Positions 12,513-59,085 of a DNA stretch of 64,000 bases are shown here, piece after piece. The position numbers were made by a program, and so were the translations under genes. The notes below the pieces were generated by a model. It did no database searches. It was not told the DNA's origin and saw only the letters and a list, made by a program, of their open reading frames with translations. The DNA is taken from NCBI GenBank assembly GCA_944472155.2, contig OX235279.1, forward strand, positions 137,178,920 through 137,242,919, read 5' to 3'. Each line of letters opens with the position of its first letter. Within the stretch, counting starts at the first letter, position 1. This DNA comes from Trichobilharzia szidati (taxonomy: Eukaryota; Platyhelminthes; Trematoda; Strigeidida; Schistosomatidae).

Positions 12513-13833
12513 CGTAAAGAAAGCTGCTACAGAAACTTCAGCACGATGAATCTCCTTGCGCCAAAAGAAAAAGTTTGTGTGGGGACATGGAATGTCCGCA
12601 CTATGTACGAGATTGGCAAAGCTGCCCAGATCGCAAACGAAATGAAAATATACGGAATTCAAGTACTGGGGATATGTGAAAGCAGATGGAACGGGAATGG
12701 ACTCACCAAATTGTCAACGGGGGAGTCAGTGATCTACTCCGGTTACCCAGAAGATAACCACTCGCACACCGAGGGCATGGCTATCATGATGTCACCAACA
12801 GCAACGAAGGCCCTGATGCAATGGGAGGCGATCTCGCCCAGGATAATGACCGCCAGATTCAACTCCAAAGGAAGGAAAGTGTCAGTTATACAATGCCATG
12901 CACCGACAAACAACGCAGACCTCGAAAAGAAAGAAGAATTCTACAGACAACTACAGGCAACAATGGACAATACTCCAGTTAGTGACATTAAAATACTAAC
13001 GGGAGACATGAACGCCAAACTGGGACCAGACAACACAGGAAGGGAACTCATCATGGGTAGAGAAGCTCTCGGAGAAATGAATGAAAACGGAGAACTTTTC
13101 GGTGACTTCTGCACCTTCAAAGAACTAGTGATTGGTGGCAGTGCATACAAACACAAGGATATCCACAAGGCTACATGGGTGTCATCAGATGGGCGAACTA
13201 CAAACCAAATCGACTTCATCTCAATCTCAAGGAAGTGGAGGCGCAGCCTACCGGACACGAAAGTAAGAAGAGGAGCAGACGTTGGCTCAGACCACTATCT
13301 CGTTAAAGGGACAATCCAAATCAAATTAAAGGCTTGCAGAGAAACGGGAGCTGCAGATAGACCACAGGCTAAGTTCAACACTCAAAAACTGAAGGACCAG
13401 GACATAAAGGACATCTTCACTGCAAGTATAAAAGACAAAGCCGAGACACAAATCAACACTGGCGAAGAGGTCAGCGTCGAAAAGCACTGGAACAACTTGA
13501 AGACAGTATGGAGTCAAACATGCATGGAAGTTCTAGGCAGAAAGAAGAGACAGGACTGATTGTGAAACAAATAGGCAGGAAGAAATAGAGATGGATTGGC
13601 CATGCTCTGAGAAAACAATCAAGTGACATCACTAGACAAGCCCTCGAGTGGAAACCGAAAGGGAAGCGGCGAGTTGGTCGTCAGTGCAAGCGTGACTTGG
13701 AGGTAATGTGAAGAGGACATGAAAGCGTGTGGGCAGACTTGGAGCCAAGTGAAGAATCTAGCAGAGAACCGAACGCAATGGTGACGCACGGCTGAAGCCC
13801 TATGTTCCTCTGGGAATTAAAGGAAACTATAAT
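12513..13833 (+). mobile_element. Nested RTE-like element, endonuclease kept, reverse transcriptase deleted
   Basis: The element sits inside the reverse transcriptase of 11800-14830 and is bounded by an 11-bp direct repeat AATAATCTCGT (12502-12512 and 13834-13844). It has a short 5' leader, an intact endonuclease frame (12546-13559), then jumps at about 13556 to the 3' end of the same family. That 3' end encodes a C-terminal block with stops, then GGGAATTAAAGG and an AAT tail. Comparison with the copy at 49301-51546 shows that the whole reverse transcriptase between GRKKRQD and the 3' block is missing. Confidence 0.88.
12546..13559 (+). CDS. AP-type endonuclease domain of an RTE-like retrotransposon (337 aa)
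   Basis: An exonuclease-endonuclease-phosphatase family protein, of the kind often named craniofacial development protein 2-like because that bovine gene captured an RTE endonuclease. In the family this enzyme nicks target DNA to prime reverse transcription. Motifs are intact: TWNVRT with Asn16, ICESRW with Glu45, HAPT at 118-121, LTGDMNAKLG with Asp154 and Asn156, QIDFI at 221-225 and SDH at 248-250. After the domain come a linker and GRKKRQD. A TGA created at the deletion junction ends the frame. The complete family protein would continue into a reverse transcriptase, as the 49301-51546 copy shows. The start ATG follows a roughly 33-base leader at the element's 5' end. The open, motif-complete frame suggests a fairly young insertion or one mobilised in trans. 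Confidence 0.85.
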   Translation: MNLLAPKEKVCVGTWNVRTMYEIGKAAQIANEMKIYGIQVLGICESRWNGNGLTKLSTGESVIYSGYPEDNHSHTEGMAIMMSPTATKALMQWEAISPRIMTARFNSKGRKVSVIQCHAPTNNADLEKKEEFYRQLQATMDNTPVSDIKILTGDMNAKLGPDNTGRELIMGREALGEMNENGELFGDFCTFKELVIGGSAYKHKDIHKATWVSSDGRTTNQIDFISISRKWRRSLPDTKVRRGADVGSDHYLVKGTIQIKLKACRETGAADRPQAKFNTQKLKDQDIKDIFTASIKDKAETQINTGEEVSVEKHWNNLKTVWSQTCMEVLGRKKRQD

Positions 13834-13844
13834 AATAATCTCGT

Positions 13845-14830
13845 TGACTTAAAATATTCAGATGATATAGTCCTCCCACCTGGATGAAGACGTTGACAAA
13901 ATGCAGTGTTCTGAACGCCCTGAGCTGCAATCTACGAATGTTTGGCATGCGATTTGCCCCCTCTATAAAATGTAAAATGATGCTACAGGATTGGACTACA
14001 CCGACCCCTAGATTAGAAATAGGCAGTGAAGTGGTAGAGCACGTTGACCACTTCACTTACTTGGGAAGTACTATCAGCCAGTGCCAACGGATTGATCTCA
14101 GACGAAATCTCAGCACGAATACAGAGGTCTAGTTTCGCATATGCCAGTTTACGCCGTCTCTGGCGTAGACGTGATATCCGACTATCGACCAAAGGGCGTG
14201 TGTACTGCTCAACAGTCCGCTCCGTCCTCCTTTAGTGCTGTGAAACCTGGCCATTGACAGAGGAAGACATGAAAAGATTAGCTGTCTTTGATCATAGGTG
14301 TCTGCGTTCTATCTCCTGTGTGAAGTGGTATAATAAGGTGAGCAATACTGAGGTTAGGCGTCGAGTGCTAGGTAAGGAGGGGAAATCAATCGACAAGGCT
14401 GTGAAATTACATCGACTGAGATGGTTAGGACATGTGCTACGTATGCCTAGTCATCGCCTTCCTCGACGGGCAACGTTAGCTGAAATAGGGTCAGGCTGGA
14501 AAAGAACCAGTGGTGGCCAAACCAAAACATGGCTTCACCAGTCAATGAAATCCACAACAGTTAGTTTAAGCCGCGTGGGAAGGTGTAGACTTCCTGGTTG
14601 GAGTCCTCAGGACGGTAAACACCAATGACTGGAGACAATCAGTGACATGGCTCAAAATAGTTTTCAATGGCGCAGATGCATGCACTCCTTGTGACTTATA
14701 ATACCCAATGAAACTACATTGTTCTTCGTTATTACTATTCCTTTTTTCTCATATCCCTGTTTACTGTCTCTAATTTGCATTTCTTCCACTTTCTCTTGCT
14801 TTTTGTGCTACATGGAGTGTGTCGACTTGA
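13845..14830 (+). mobile_element. RTE/SR-type reverse transcriptase element, second half and 3' UTR
   Basis: Continues the element broken at 12512. Motif C reads LKYSDDIVL (13848-13874; usual form YADD). The VEHVDHFTYLGSTISQ block follows near 14035-14080, and the C-terminal block HRLRWLGHVLRMP lies near 14409-14448. Several frameshifts and stops are present. The 3' UTR runs through a T-rich tract to about 14830. Parts of this 3' region recur at 33425-33840, 53870-54260 and 27541-27640. Confidence 0.78.
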
Positions 14831-14839
14831 AATCATGAA

Positions 14840-15060
14840 CTGTTTGGTCGTTGCTTTGAACCACGTAATCTGTCTGTCTGGGTGAGAATCAATGGCTGCA
14901 AATTCTTCTTAATGGTATACATGTATTCACTTATTGTGATCTCACATACCTATGAAATTGTCATTATTCTGCATCCCGTAGATTTCCATTCACTATAGTG
15001 TCGCTGAAAATCCACTTGACTTGATGATTAGTGTATGGATTTTTCTGTGATAAATACATG
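14840..15060 (+). repeat. Repeat block shared with 54040-54240
   Basis: Shares TGGTCGTTGCTT, GTGAGAATCAATGG, AATTCTTCTTAAT, ATGTATTCACT and CATTATTCTG with 54040-54240, same orientation. Probably part of the SR-type 3' region. Confidence 0.6.
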
Positions 15061-15780
15061 AGGATCAGCTTGACTAATATAGTAGCTATTGTATAAGAGT
15101 CAATATTCATACAAAAACTGAAGGTAACTAAGAGATGAAAATCCAAGACAACCAAGAAGGTTTCGGTCACAAAAGTGGATTGATTGGTAGAAACTTCAGC
15201 TATTGAAACAGAAACAATCGGTAATCGGACATTCGATTTATTTCATGATGTGAAAGGCAGCTTTAATCACATGAATTGAGAGGTTTGTTGCCATTTCTAG
15301 CTAGCTGGTATCAATGGATTTGTGAGCAACTGATATGAGAACAAAAGCCTTACTGAAACTCGGGCAGTTATGTCGGCGTTTAATGTCATATGAAGTGAAG
15401 ACAACCAACAGTATTCGTTAGAGATGCTGTGTCATCGTTCTTACTGAATTTCATTGCAAACACACTGATGGGAATGACTCAGTCGACTTCAGTGTCTTAG
15501 GGATTCACATTGTACTAGGGAGAAGTTAGTCTGATTTGGTGTACACCGACGATATACTCGCTTCAAGTGAAGACGTTGACAGGGTGTAATATTCTCAACA
15601 CTGAGTATGTTTGACATGAGACTGTCAGATGATGATATAGGAGTGGTGTGTGCAGACCGCAAGTTTAAGGGAAGAGATTGAATTGGTTGAGCGTGTTGGC
15701 CACTTTACTTATTCGCAAGGTTGCATCAGCCAATTGCTGATGAAAGCTCAGCTGGACTACTCTTTGATGTGACATTTTGG
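15061..15780 (+). mobile_element. Heavily decayed SR-type reverse transcriptase copy
   Basis: Broken blocks in order: TTTGATG-type motif A relic near 15240 (HDVKGSFNHMN-like), motif C relic near 15550, then VERVGHFTYSQGCISQ near 15685-15735, matching VEHVDHFTYLGSTISQ of the 13845-14830 copy. Many stops. Confidence 0.55.
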
Positions 15781-15972
15781 CCTTAGTTTTTTGTGGGGTA
15801 GCAGTGGAATTTTGGACATGTTTTGGGTTGTGTCAATTGTTTTCCGCTTTCGATAAGTTTTGTTGATTTATTATGGGAGAAAGTAGTGTCTACTTTTACG
15901 CTAGTGGATTTTAAATATAATTGAACTTAGATATGATGGTATTCTTTATAAAATGATTATGGTATCTATTTT

Positions 15973-16252
15973 TTAGGGTTTTGAATAAGTGTTCATTGTT
16001 ACGGTATGTGGTTTTGCAGATAATAGGGGAACAAATTTGAGTTGATTTTTTTTATAAAGTGTAGCACGAGCATCGAATATTAACTCCCTTTTAAGACGTC
16101 GTTTATTAATATTTTTCATGACTTTGCCTTTTATGAAGAACATGGGTTTTAGTGGAAACGATATCGCTTTTGCTAGCCTTGTACTGAAACTCCCTGCTTT
16201 TGCTGGGTTATTATTATCCCGTAATAAACTGTGCAAGGTTTTTTCTAGTTCG
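15973..16252 (-). CDS. Unidentified open frame, possible terminal exon
   Basis: From about 16252 down to the TAA at 15973, the minus strand is open for some 90 codons of well-mixed protein sequence rich in Lys and Arg (includes FPLKPMFFIKGKVMKNINKR). A TGA lies just upstream in frame, but an AAG at about 16256-16258 could be a splice acceptor. I do not recognise the family. It lies about 1.3 kb downstream of the WDR47 stop on the same strand. It could be a separate small gene, an alternative last exon or an element remnant. Confidence 0.3.
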
Positions 16253-16258
16253 TCGGAC

Positions 16259-17583
16259 CTTCAATGGAACGCAGACCAAGCGGTTGGCTGAAGAATCATC
16301 AACAATTAACTTAGTGTCTAATAATCGAAAAAAAAACAAAACAGTAACTACTTCAATTTCAATGTGAATATTTGAGATTTTTATAAACAAACAAACACGG
16401 ATCAGTAAAATTCAACCGAGAAATTCATGATTTCAGGTAGAATTCACAAGTGCACAGTTTGTTTTTCATTAATTTTTAAAAATGACCGGTTACTGAATAA
16501 ACATGACCAAAAAACACATGAATAAACTTTCTGAACTGAAAGATTACAAGAGGGGTAGATGATGCCGACGACAAATCGATGTTTTCCCCTGTGAAGAAAA
16601 CACTGACAGTAATAGTAACAAAAAAAGGAGACAAAATAAAATGACGCAAGGCATAATGATGACTACAAGTAAAGTAAAAGAGGAGTTAGTTAAGTAAGAG
16701 AAACAGAAGAAAACTGTATATCACAGTAAATTTATAAGATGCTTTTTCAAAAAAAAAACGTAAAACGAAGAAGATTCACACACAAATACAACATAGGATG
16801 TAACATGCAAGTTTAAAAAGGCCATCATCATTGTATGTAATATGAATAAACGCCACAAAAGGGAGTTCTAGTTAATTAGAAGTAAAAAAAAAATTGACAG
16901 TTGTGTGTAAGTCAATGTTAAATATTACAGTAAAATAAAACGCTTAACAGCGCCGGGGCTGTAACAAAAACGATGAATATTAGACGAAAATGAAAACACT
17001 AGAAAGCACGTGTGTGTATATTCCACTAGGTTAGATTCTTTTAAAATATGAACTAGAGGACCAAGAAGAAAAAGTGTTTACGTTAATTGTAGAATAAAAT
17101 CATTCGAATCAATCGACGTCAAGTGGATTGCAACTAAGGGAAATTACAAAACTACCATGCACACACATACATACATACAAATATAGAATTATAAAGTGTC
17201 AGCAAATTAATTACAAATTGATAGTGATGTATCAGGGACTGGTGAACTGGAAATAATAAAAATAAGTATTATAATTATTATCATTATTATTGGTTTTATG
17301 TTAATAATTTGATGAATATCATGTTTGTAATAAGATGATTGGAAAAAGACCACGAAACAATAATTCAAATGAACTAAATGTACATATATTATTATAAGAA
17401 AGGGGAATAATGCTTTTCTTTAAGATAATGAAGACGTTTATATAAATATCAGATGAAGAAAGTAATAAGAAGTAATAATATTTATATGTTTGAGATCTTA
17501 ATTGAAAAAAATAAATTATGTAACAATGAATGTGTACATACATACATACATAATGTACGATAATAAAGATATTAATAGATATA
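16259..17583 (-). other. Downstream region and likely 3' UTR of WDR47
   Basis: Very AT-rich with A-runs and no frame. The WDR47 stop is at 17586-17584, so the transcript end should lie here. I could not fix a polyadenylation site with confidence. Confidence 0.4.
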
Positions 17584-51917
<34,334 letters not shown>

Positions 51918-51935
51918 TCTTAGAAAATTGTATCT
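51918..51935 (-). promoter_or_regulatory. Probable 3' splice site just upstream of the WDR47 start codon
   Basis: On the minus strand a T-rich tract and ATCACAG end at 51934, only 16 bases before the ATG. This means the mature mRNA gains a 5' UTR exon or a spliced leader here. Schistosomes trans-splice a leader onto part of their mRNAs, so either is possible. Confidence 0.6.
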
Positions 51936-52689
51936 GTGATAAAAAACAATTCTTATTACTGTACATGCCGCAACACTTCATTAACAAAACATTTATTCTG
52001 AATCAAAACAAAATAATAAAATCACTTTAATAAACATATCTGGATAGAAACACTGTCAGCACAGGACCCAAAATTACTGTGCAGCCATTCAAGTTGGCAC
52101 ACCTTATACCTACACATTAATTTTGAAAAGGCAGACAGATGAATTAAAATTACTGGGGATAAAGAAAGTGAGGCAAACGACAAAATATTGCATAATATAC
52201 ACAAAACACCAGAACTCTGACATGATTCATGCAAAAGCATTATTAATTAAATGTGTGATTGCAAAACTAACAAACTAGAGAAGTTAAGGTACCTGACGCT
52301 TCGATATCATTGAATGCATAATAACTTGATTGCTAACAACTCACTCTAACTCAGGAGATTAAGTTCTGTTTATTTTTTCAAAGTGGGCTAATATGTCACT
52401 TTTTGATAGTCCAACCGAAACAATGCGATACAACAGACCAGACTGCTAAATCATTTGAAGTTAGGATTAAGATACTTCTGAATGCTCCCGTATTGCCAAA
52501 AGTGGTTAGGTGTGCCATCTACAACATTTGCACCTTTACTCAGATCAAAAGCATACAGATTTATTCATTCCACATCTCCACGACTCCTATAAAGTGCTTT
52601 GAATTAAATTGTCAGCTAAAAAGTCTTTCATGTGCACTTTTCTAAATATCTTATGGCGCTAACGTCCAGCTTAGCTGATTTCTAAGTCT
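51936..52689. other. Upstream of WDR47, nothing recognised
   Basis: No promoter element can be supported. A 5' UTR exon may lie here if the site at 51934 is cis-spliced. Confidence 0.3.
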
Positions 52690-53560
52690 CATTAAGTGCT
52701 GGGACCAAAACTGCACTATTTGACAGGGTCTCCACTAACAGTCGTTCATGTATTATTACGTTTAGTTACACTGAAGTAATGACTGATCAAAGCAACGATA
52801 CCTGTTCGCTACCACTGCCAACTCATAGGCTGCAGTTGTTGCAACTAGAGATGAATTTTACCATTGACAATGCCAGCAGACCATTTTGAATAGTGGTTTA
52901 CCTAGCATATTAGACCTGTATTCTCTACCTAAAAGGTTTCAACAGACTTAATCACGTGGTTAGACAGAAAATCACCCTAACTTATTGCCAATTTTCGAAA
53001 TCGTTCAACTTTGACAGAAGTCCTGAGTTTGTTGGAGTTAAGTCCCTCTCAACAGATTTTTCCCTTGCCCGGCAATCAGTTTCAGTTATTATGCGAAGGC
53101 CCACTAACTAGTTACCCAGGCTGAATCAAATGGAGCAAGACCCAAACCTAAGATCCTTAGAGTGAGAGAACAGTGCTCAAGGCAAACAGGAAATCTTCAG
53201 TATCGAAAACCTTACTGAAATCAATAAGAAGAACACTACCACGAAAGTTAGCATTGAATACTGGTGTCCAGTTTTCTCTAGCTATAAAAGTGACTGGCGA
53301 AATGAACATGACAAATCCTCAAACCGTACACTGACATGACAAAAAACATATTTTCATTGATACCTTGTAGAATAGTAGCATGGGGAATAATGCCCAGTAG
53401 TTTAACAGTTGTGCTGTATAGCATTACATGTAGCGACAGTTAGTAACTTCATACCTCCAAGAACTAATAAGTGTAGTCTTTTTGTGATGTTAACTGGATC
53501 AGTGAAATACTCCATTCAGTGTCATACGCCGATTCCTGTCTTCACAATATGAGTCTAAAT
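52690..53560 (-). mobile_element. Decayed CR1-like reverse transcriptase fragment
   Basis: The minus strand at 53248-53195 reads FRGSVLLIDFSKVFDTED, a motif A of CR1/jockey reverse transcriptases (L-I-D-F-S-K-A-F-D). Broken downstream blocks follow to about 52700. Stops throughout. Confidence 0.6.
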
Positions 53561-53869
53561 TGCTTAATTTCACTGGAATGAATAAATTCCATAACTTTTT
53601 TACGCTTAAGAAAAAAATTTTCACCTGATTCTTTCTCCACTGATCTATGCAGAAAAAGACGTACACATTCAGTGGAAAGCGACAAGTCACAACTAAGTGA
53701 TGATTTTATGAGTATAATACGCGATATTTACACGGCATAAAATTGAGCAAGCTTAGAAATGAATGTATGCAACCATCTTCAACCACAAGCACCTGCGTTC
53801 CATCTGTCCACTTAGATAGTACAATATAAGTAACATTGAGGTTAGGCGGCAGTAATGTTAGGTGAGTGG

Positions 53870-54260
53870 GGAAATCCAGTGGATGAGATCAGGTTGTGAA
53901 GATGCATTGATTGAGATGGGTAGGACATGTGCTACGCATATCCAGCCCTCCAACGTCTTCCACGCCGAGAAATGTTAGCTGATATAGGATTGGAGAAGTT
54001 AGGGGTGGTCAAACGGAAACATGGAATGAATCCATCAACTGTTTGGCCGTTGCTTCGTATCACGTAAGGCAGTTGTGGTCTATCTGGCTGGTATCTTTGA
54101 GACTCTATGTGAGAATCAATGGATGTAGACTGTTGGTGAAACGGCTGAGAATTCTTCTTAATAATACAGATGTATTCACTCTTTGTGATCTCACAAATCT
54201 ATGAAAGTGTCATTATTCTGTTCCACGTTGGTTTCCGTTCATTTGTGTGTGTCCAGCGAG
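53870..54260 (+). mobile_element. SR-type element 3' fragments, rearranged
   Basis: TGAGATGGGTAGGACATGTG, TACGCAT and AATGTTAGCTGATATAGGAT match 14415-14490; 54040-54240 then matches 14850-15000 (GAGAATCAATGG, AATTCTTCTTAATAATAC, ATGTATTCACT). Intervening sequence is lost. Confidence 0.65.
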
Positions 54261-55799
54261 AAGTGTGGCGACCAGGACTTGTTGACTTAAGTTTAAAGCT
54301 CTACATTTAATACTCACTCAGTTATTACATACAACCACTAAATCTTCATGATCTCCAACTGAGCTGTTATGAAAACAGTTAACTCCTGATAGCTGAGATG
54401 TCACATCTGCCTTTCAGAAAAGTCATCTTTTAATGATGAACACAATAGCCATCCTCAGTTCATCTACTACTGTATGTAGCTCTTGAAACTTATGTTTGAA
54501 TGTTACAGTTGTCAGTGTACATCACCTGTAAATCCCTCATACTGAGTGATCTATCCAAACAGATCACTGGTTTCTAACAACTAATTATTCCAGTTCACAT
54601 TGTTAGCTTTTTTTCCTTTCATTCTGTTTCGGAAACCAATGAATTCTGACAAACGGATCAAATCAGATGAGTTTGAATGAGTTAGTAACTGATTTCGTTC
54701 TTCACAGTATTATACAAATTTTGGAAATTCTTGTTATTTACGAAAACCATCAATGGGAATTTCAGTAGACCTGACCTGCGAGTACCAATAATTAGATGTA
54801 GTATGACTATATCTCACCAGTTTGTTATTTGGTAGTAAATGCACATAACCTACAAACTTTATTAATGCAAAATGTTATTCTTTGAGTCCCATCTATTAAC
54901 TGTGAATATTTTTGACCCCCTTATTTATTGCGTATATCATGTAAAGTATCCAACGTTTTTCTAAACTGCGAATACAATCCGCCTTTTTAGGTGTAGTCTA
55001 CTGTTGACGAATTAAAATTGCCCACAACAATATAGAAGAATTAGTTCCGTATCATCTTCCGAATTCAATTTTCCTTGTGTAATCACGTTCATATTTGCTT
55101 TATTTGTTTTTAGTATATGCGGCAACTTGAACAGGGTTCATCTACAGAATTAACAAGTGATTTTTCTATTTAGTAATTGTGTATACTAAAATCCTTGACA
55201 CTTCAGTCTCAGTGATCTGGAGGGCTACCTTAAGATGCAATATGAACCACAGTGACTACAAAGTCATACCATTACGCCAGTAACAATGTTGTCAACTGGA
55301 ACTAGATATACACTACGACGGTTTACAACATCTGGCTTGTTTTTTAATTTTCGGAGTGCTTAATAAAACCATTAACAAACTCAAGAGATCTGAACGCTTT
55401 TATTAGAGCAACTAATATTTTCGTACTGTTTAAGTTGTATGTAGTTGACAATAACCTCAGAAACAAAACGAGCTCGTATTATTCCGCAAATATGCTCGTT
55501 TTCTTTTAGTCCCAACTTTCATCACTTTATGTTACGTTCAAAAAAGAAAAGAGCACATAGAAGAATGTTCATCACTGAATCCATTTTTCAGGCATATCTG
55601 ATTTGCACAGCAAAATTTATACTTGGATGCATCAACTACTTTTAGCAGCTCACCCATAAGGCTGAGAGCAAGTACAGGCTTCAGATAGTCCTACAACAAG
55701 GCCGGCATTTAGACGTAGAAAAGCACATACCATCGTTACAGTTAGTGACTGCTAACTTCTTAAGAGCGATTTTTCCGGCAAATACGTAATCTCAGAGTA
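54261..55799. other. No recognisable gene
   Basis: AT-rich. A 66-codon plus-strand open frame at 55445-55645 has no recognised motif. Confidence 0.3.
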
Positions 55800-56360
55800 C
55801 GACGATACCGTATGAATACTTAACGCCAAAACGTCTTCCCCCACACCACAACCACGAACGAACCTCACAGCAGTTTTCAAGTTCAAGTTTAGCCTAAAAA
55901 CGGTGGTGATAGATGATCCTATGTTCTCAATCTACTCAGTGTTTTTGCATGACTTTCAAAGTATCTGAAAACATCACAGGGAAACCCAGTAACACACCAT
56001 TTTTAATAATAATCCTATCCGAAGAATCGACGGCAGCTCTAATATCAAAAAATACCGACTTTTGAGCCACATTACGTGATACGGTATCCCAGCAATCAAC
56101 GCAGTATTAACACTTGATAAATACATCAACGACGTGGACGATCTGGTCTTAGCGTCCTGTTAGGCAAACAAGCCGAAAAGCACTATTTCTATCAAAAAAC
56201 TGTTAAGTGCAAAGGTTGCATGTGAGAGGTAGATATAATATCCACAGCCATCTGCTGCGCGATCACAGTCTTACACCACAGATGTCCGAAGGAGTATACT
56301 CCATCATTCTATTTATCGCATAAATTTGCCAATTATATACTTACGGGTTCAACTCTACAT
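55800..56360 (-). mobile_element. Decayed reverse transcriptase fragment
   Basis: The minus strand near 56085-55945 reads SVFFDIRAAVDSSDRIIIKN and GFPVMFSDTLKVMQKH, which follows the motif A pattern F-L-D-I-x-A-A-F-D-S-x-D-R of the SR-type elements in this window. No long frame remains. Confidence 0.5.
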
Positions 56361-57429
56361 ACTGACATATAAACTACTGTTTTAGGTGTCCAGAAGTAAA
56401 GAAGATCAACAGTAACACTATTTCCAGTCCTAAAATAAACTGATATCCACTCTCAAAACACAATTAAATACAGATAACCAAATGGTAGTACATCGGATAA
56501 TTATTCTACTTACAACCGTTTGCATTGATAGATACTTCACATCTGAGCCTTATTCTGCATGTATCTTGACTACATGCATATCCAAGATGTCTCTATAATT
56601 GGTTTTAAGAATGTAATTACACATAAGTCCGAGAAATGCATTTTAAACTATGATTTGGAAATTATACATTCTCCTGATAATTTTCAAACATCATGAATCT
56701 CAGAAAAAATTCTAGCCAAAAACGACAAACGGCAATAAAAACAACCCACGAAAATGGAATATTTACATTACAAAACCTGTACAACCATCAATTCACCACA
56801 CAAAACACTAAAACCTAAAGCCGCGCGTGCAGAAACACTGCATACGATGATTTGTATAAACGCTACTCAACTATCCGATATACAATATAGTTTTCTAAGA
56901 GCTATTGTAGAGGAATTTGATTTCCTTGTGCTAGTTTCTTAGTTTTGAGGTGAAAGTTCCTGGTTTTCTGCAAACTTCTGCGTATTTCGCCCACCATTCC
57001 ACTATCTTAGCTTTGGTTGACTCCGAAAGGAGTGGTGATGGGATTAATTATGCGTAGTTCGTTGCATGTGGTGTCAAGACAGTGTTGCTACTGGGAGTAG
57101 TGTTGATAATTTAGCCCGTTAGTTGTCTCGTGTAGCCGAAGAAAAGAGACAATAATAATAACACATGTAATTAGTGTATGTTGTGTAGACTAAGGAAGAA
57201 AAAGACGGAAAGCAAACGTAGAAGCTATTGAAAGTTATATATCTCAATAACAGTAATAATAATAAAAGTGTAAGGGATATAATCGTTGGGGTAGTGAGGA
57301 GAGTAAGACAAGAGAGAACGTGAAGAATTGAAACGATGAGTTTAGGGGTCTACCCATCAATATATGTGAGATTTTAAGGGGATAAGCGGTTCGGATGCAA
57401 TTATTGTGTCGCTGCATGACTGTCTAGTC
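56361..57429. other. No recognisable gene
   Basis: AT-rich spacer. Short AAT runs at about 57150 and 57250 hint at more element tails. Confidence 0.3.
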
Positions 57430-59085
57430 TTCGCTAAAAGCAGTCCACAAACGGTGCCGCAACTACATCTGCCGGCAGAGTTCCAGGGATGGCAATCTCG
57501 GAGAGAAAATAAATGGGAGCGTGCTCGAGTCTTTGCTCTCTTGTGAGCTGTCGTTCGTGGATTCCCACGAGGAAATCCATTCATACTTAATGGCAGAACA
57601 CCTTTATTCGGGTGATTCTGGTCATTTGTAATCCTTTAGGCAGTAATTAAGTCCCCCCCAAACCAACAGTAGCTAAGTGTGAAAAGACCTGATTTCCTTA
57701 ACCGTTTAACACATGGTTTGTTCCGGAAACCGATCAGTCCTTTGTCACACGTCTTTGGACTTCTTCCAAAATGTTCGCATCGCTTCTAAGCAGTGTGGTG
57801 CAATCACATTGTGCATTTCAAGGTTTGGTCTGACGTATGTTTTGTACAGCCTTAGAAAAAGATCAGGAGTAAGTGCACCTAACTGTCTATGTGCAAAGTG
57901 TATGACAGCACACGTCCTCGCCACATCCCCAGTGTAATTCACACTTGTGTCTATAAGTCAAGCTCCGACGTTGTTCATTACAAGTTATCGTTGCACAGAG
58001 TGTAACCTACGTTCATACCAACGACCGTCGCCCAGTCTCTCAGACGTTTTAAGTCTGCCTACAGACTATCAGAGTCTTCTGAGCACTTTAGTGCCTCTTG
58101 AATCTCTGTCATCAGTGTAAATAAGAGTAGGGCAGTTTAAATGACATGATAAGTCATTAGTAAAGCCCTGTGATGCTCCTGATGACGAGCTGTGCTAGGA
58201 TGATCGGACACGATTGACTTTAGTGTCGAATTTCCTTCCATCTAGGTAGTCCTCCAACCATCACAGCAGACGCCCACCCATACCTGTCCGACTTATTTCG
58301 TGTAGGAGGAAGTCATGGTCAACTGTATCTTCTCAAAGTAAAGGAAGATTACATGGACTGGAACATTCACATCTCAGAATGATATCCAAACATTCAAACT
58401 GGTAGTAGGTTTGCTACACAGTATCTACCTTTTTTGAAACCATGGTGCGTTTGATGGAGTCCACTAGTCCTGTGGAGGTGTTCCCTGGTGTTACCATCAA
58501 TTATATTTTCCAGAGCTTCTGATACCACTGGCAGTAGAGATACTGGTATATAGCTGTTGGCATTCTGCGTGTCCCAATCCTTGAAAATCGGGGAAAGGAT
58601 GGCTCTTTTTCACTCTCTTGGCAAATCAACTGAATCTACTGAGTGTTGGAACAGGTCACATATGGAACTAGAGAGGGCTTCAGAGTACTGCTTCAGAACA
58701 GATAGTCTGATGTCTTCACAACCCGGGGACTTTGCGGAAGTGAGTCTCTGCAACTTCCCTAGTACCACTGCAGATTTTACCTGGGGCATAGTAAGGTGGT
58801 TTTCCTTCAGTGGAATAGCAGTGCTGCCATTTTGGCCCATGCCGGCGATACCCACATTCAGGATAGATGAAAGTTCCACAAAGTTGTCGCACTACTATAC
58901 AATGTCTCATCCGCCGACTTTTCCTCTGCATTCGAACGTAGCCACATGCTGGTACGTGAAAAGGTTGTCACTTTTAGCAATTTATAAGGTCCTCACTTTT
59001 TCAAAGTCTTTCAATCCATTCACAGCTTCTTACATATGTGCTGTTTCTGCTCGCACTGATTACCTGCAATGAACCTTTTAAAAAG
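57430..59085 (-). mobile_element. CR1-like element, inverted 5' segment (linker to reverse transcriptase end)
   Basis: The minus strand from about 58930 shows a linker, then LGKLQRLTSAKSPGCEDIRL (58762-58703), SICDLFQHSVDSVDLPRE, NSYIPVSLLPVVSEALENII, HHGFKKGRYCVANLL, a gap where motifs A to C are decayed, then LFLRLYKTYVRPNLE (about 57860-57815) and RLPSLELCR (about 57515). These are ordered CR1/jockey blocks. Frameshifts are frequent. It abuts the opposite-strand 3' part of the same kind of element at 59086. Confidence 0.72.

Noticed and set aside
12546..13559. Host craniofacial development protein 2 gene
   Set aside because: It lies inside an element with a target-site duplication and shares its C-terminus and 3' end with the RTE-like copy at 49301-51546, so it is a retrotransposon endonuclease.
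58557..59072. 171-residue plus-strand protein
   Set aside because: It is the reverse strand of the CR1-like reverse transcriptase on the minus strand.
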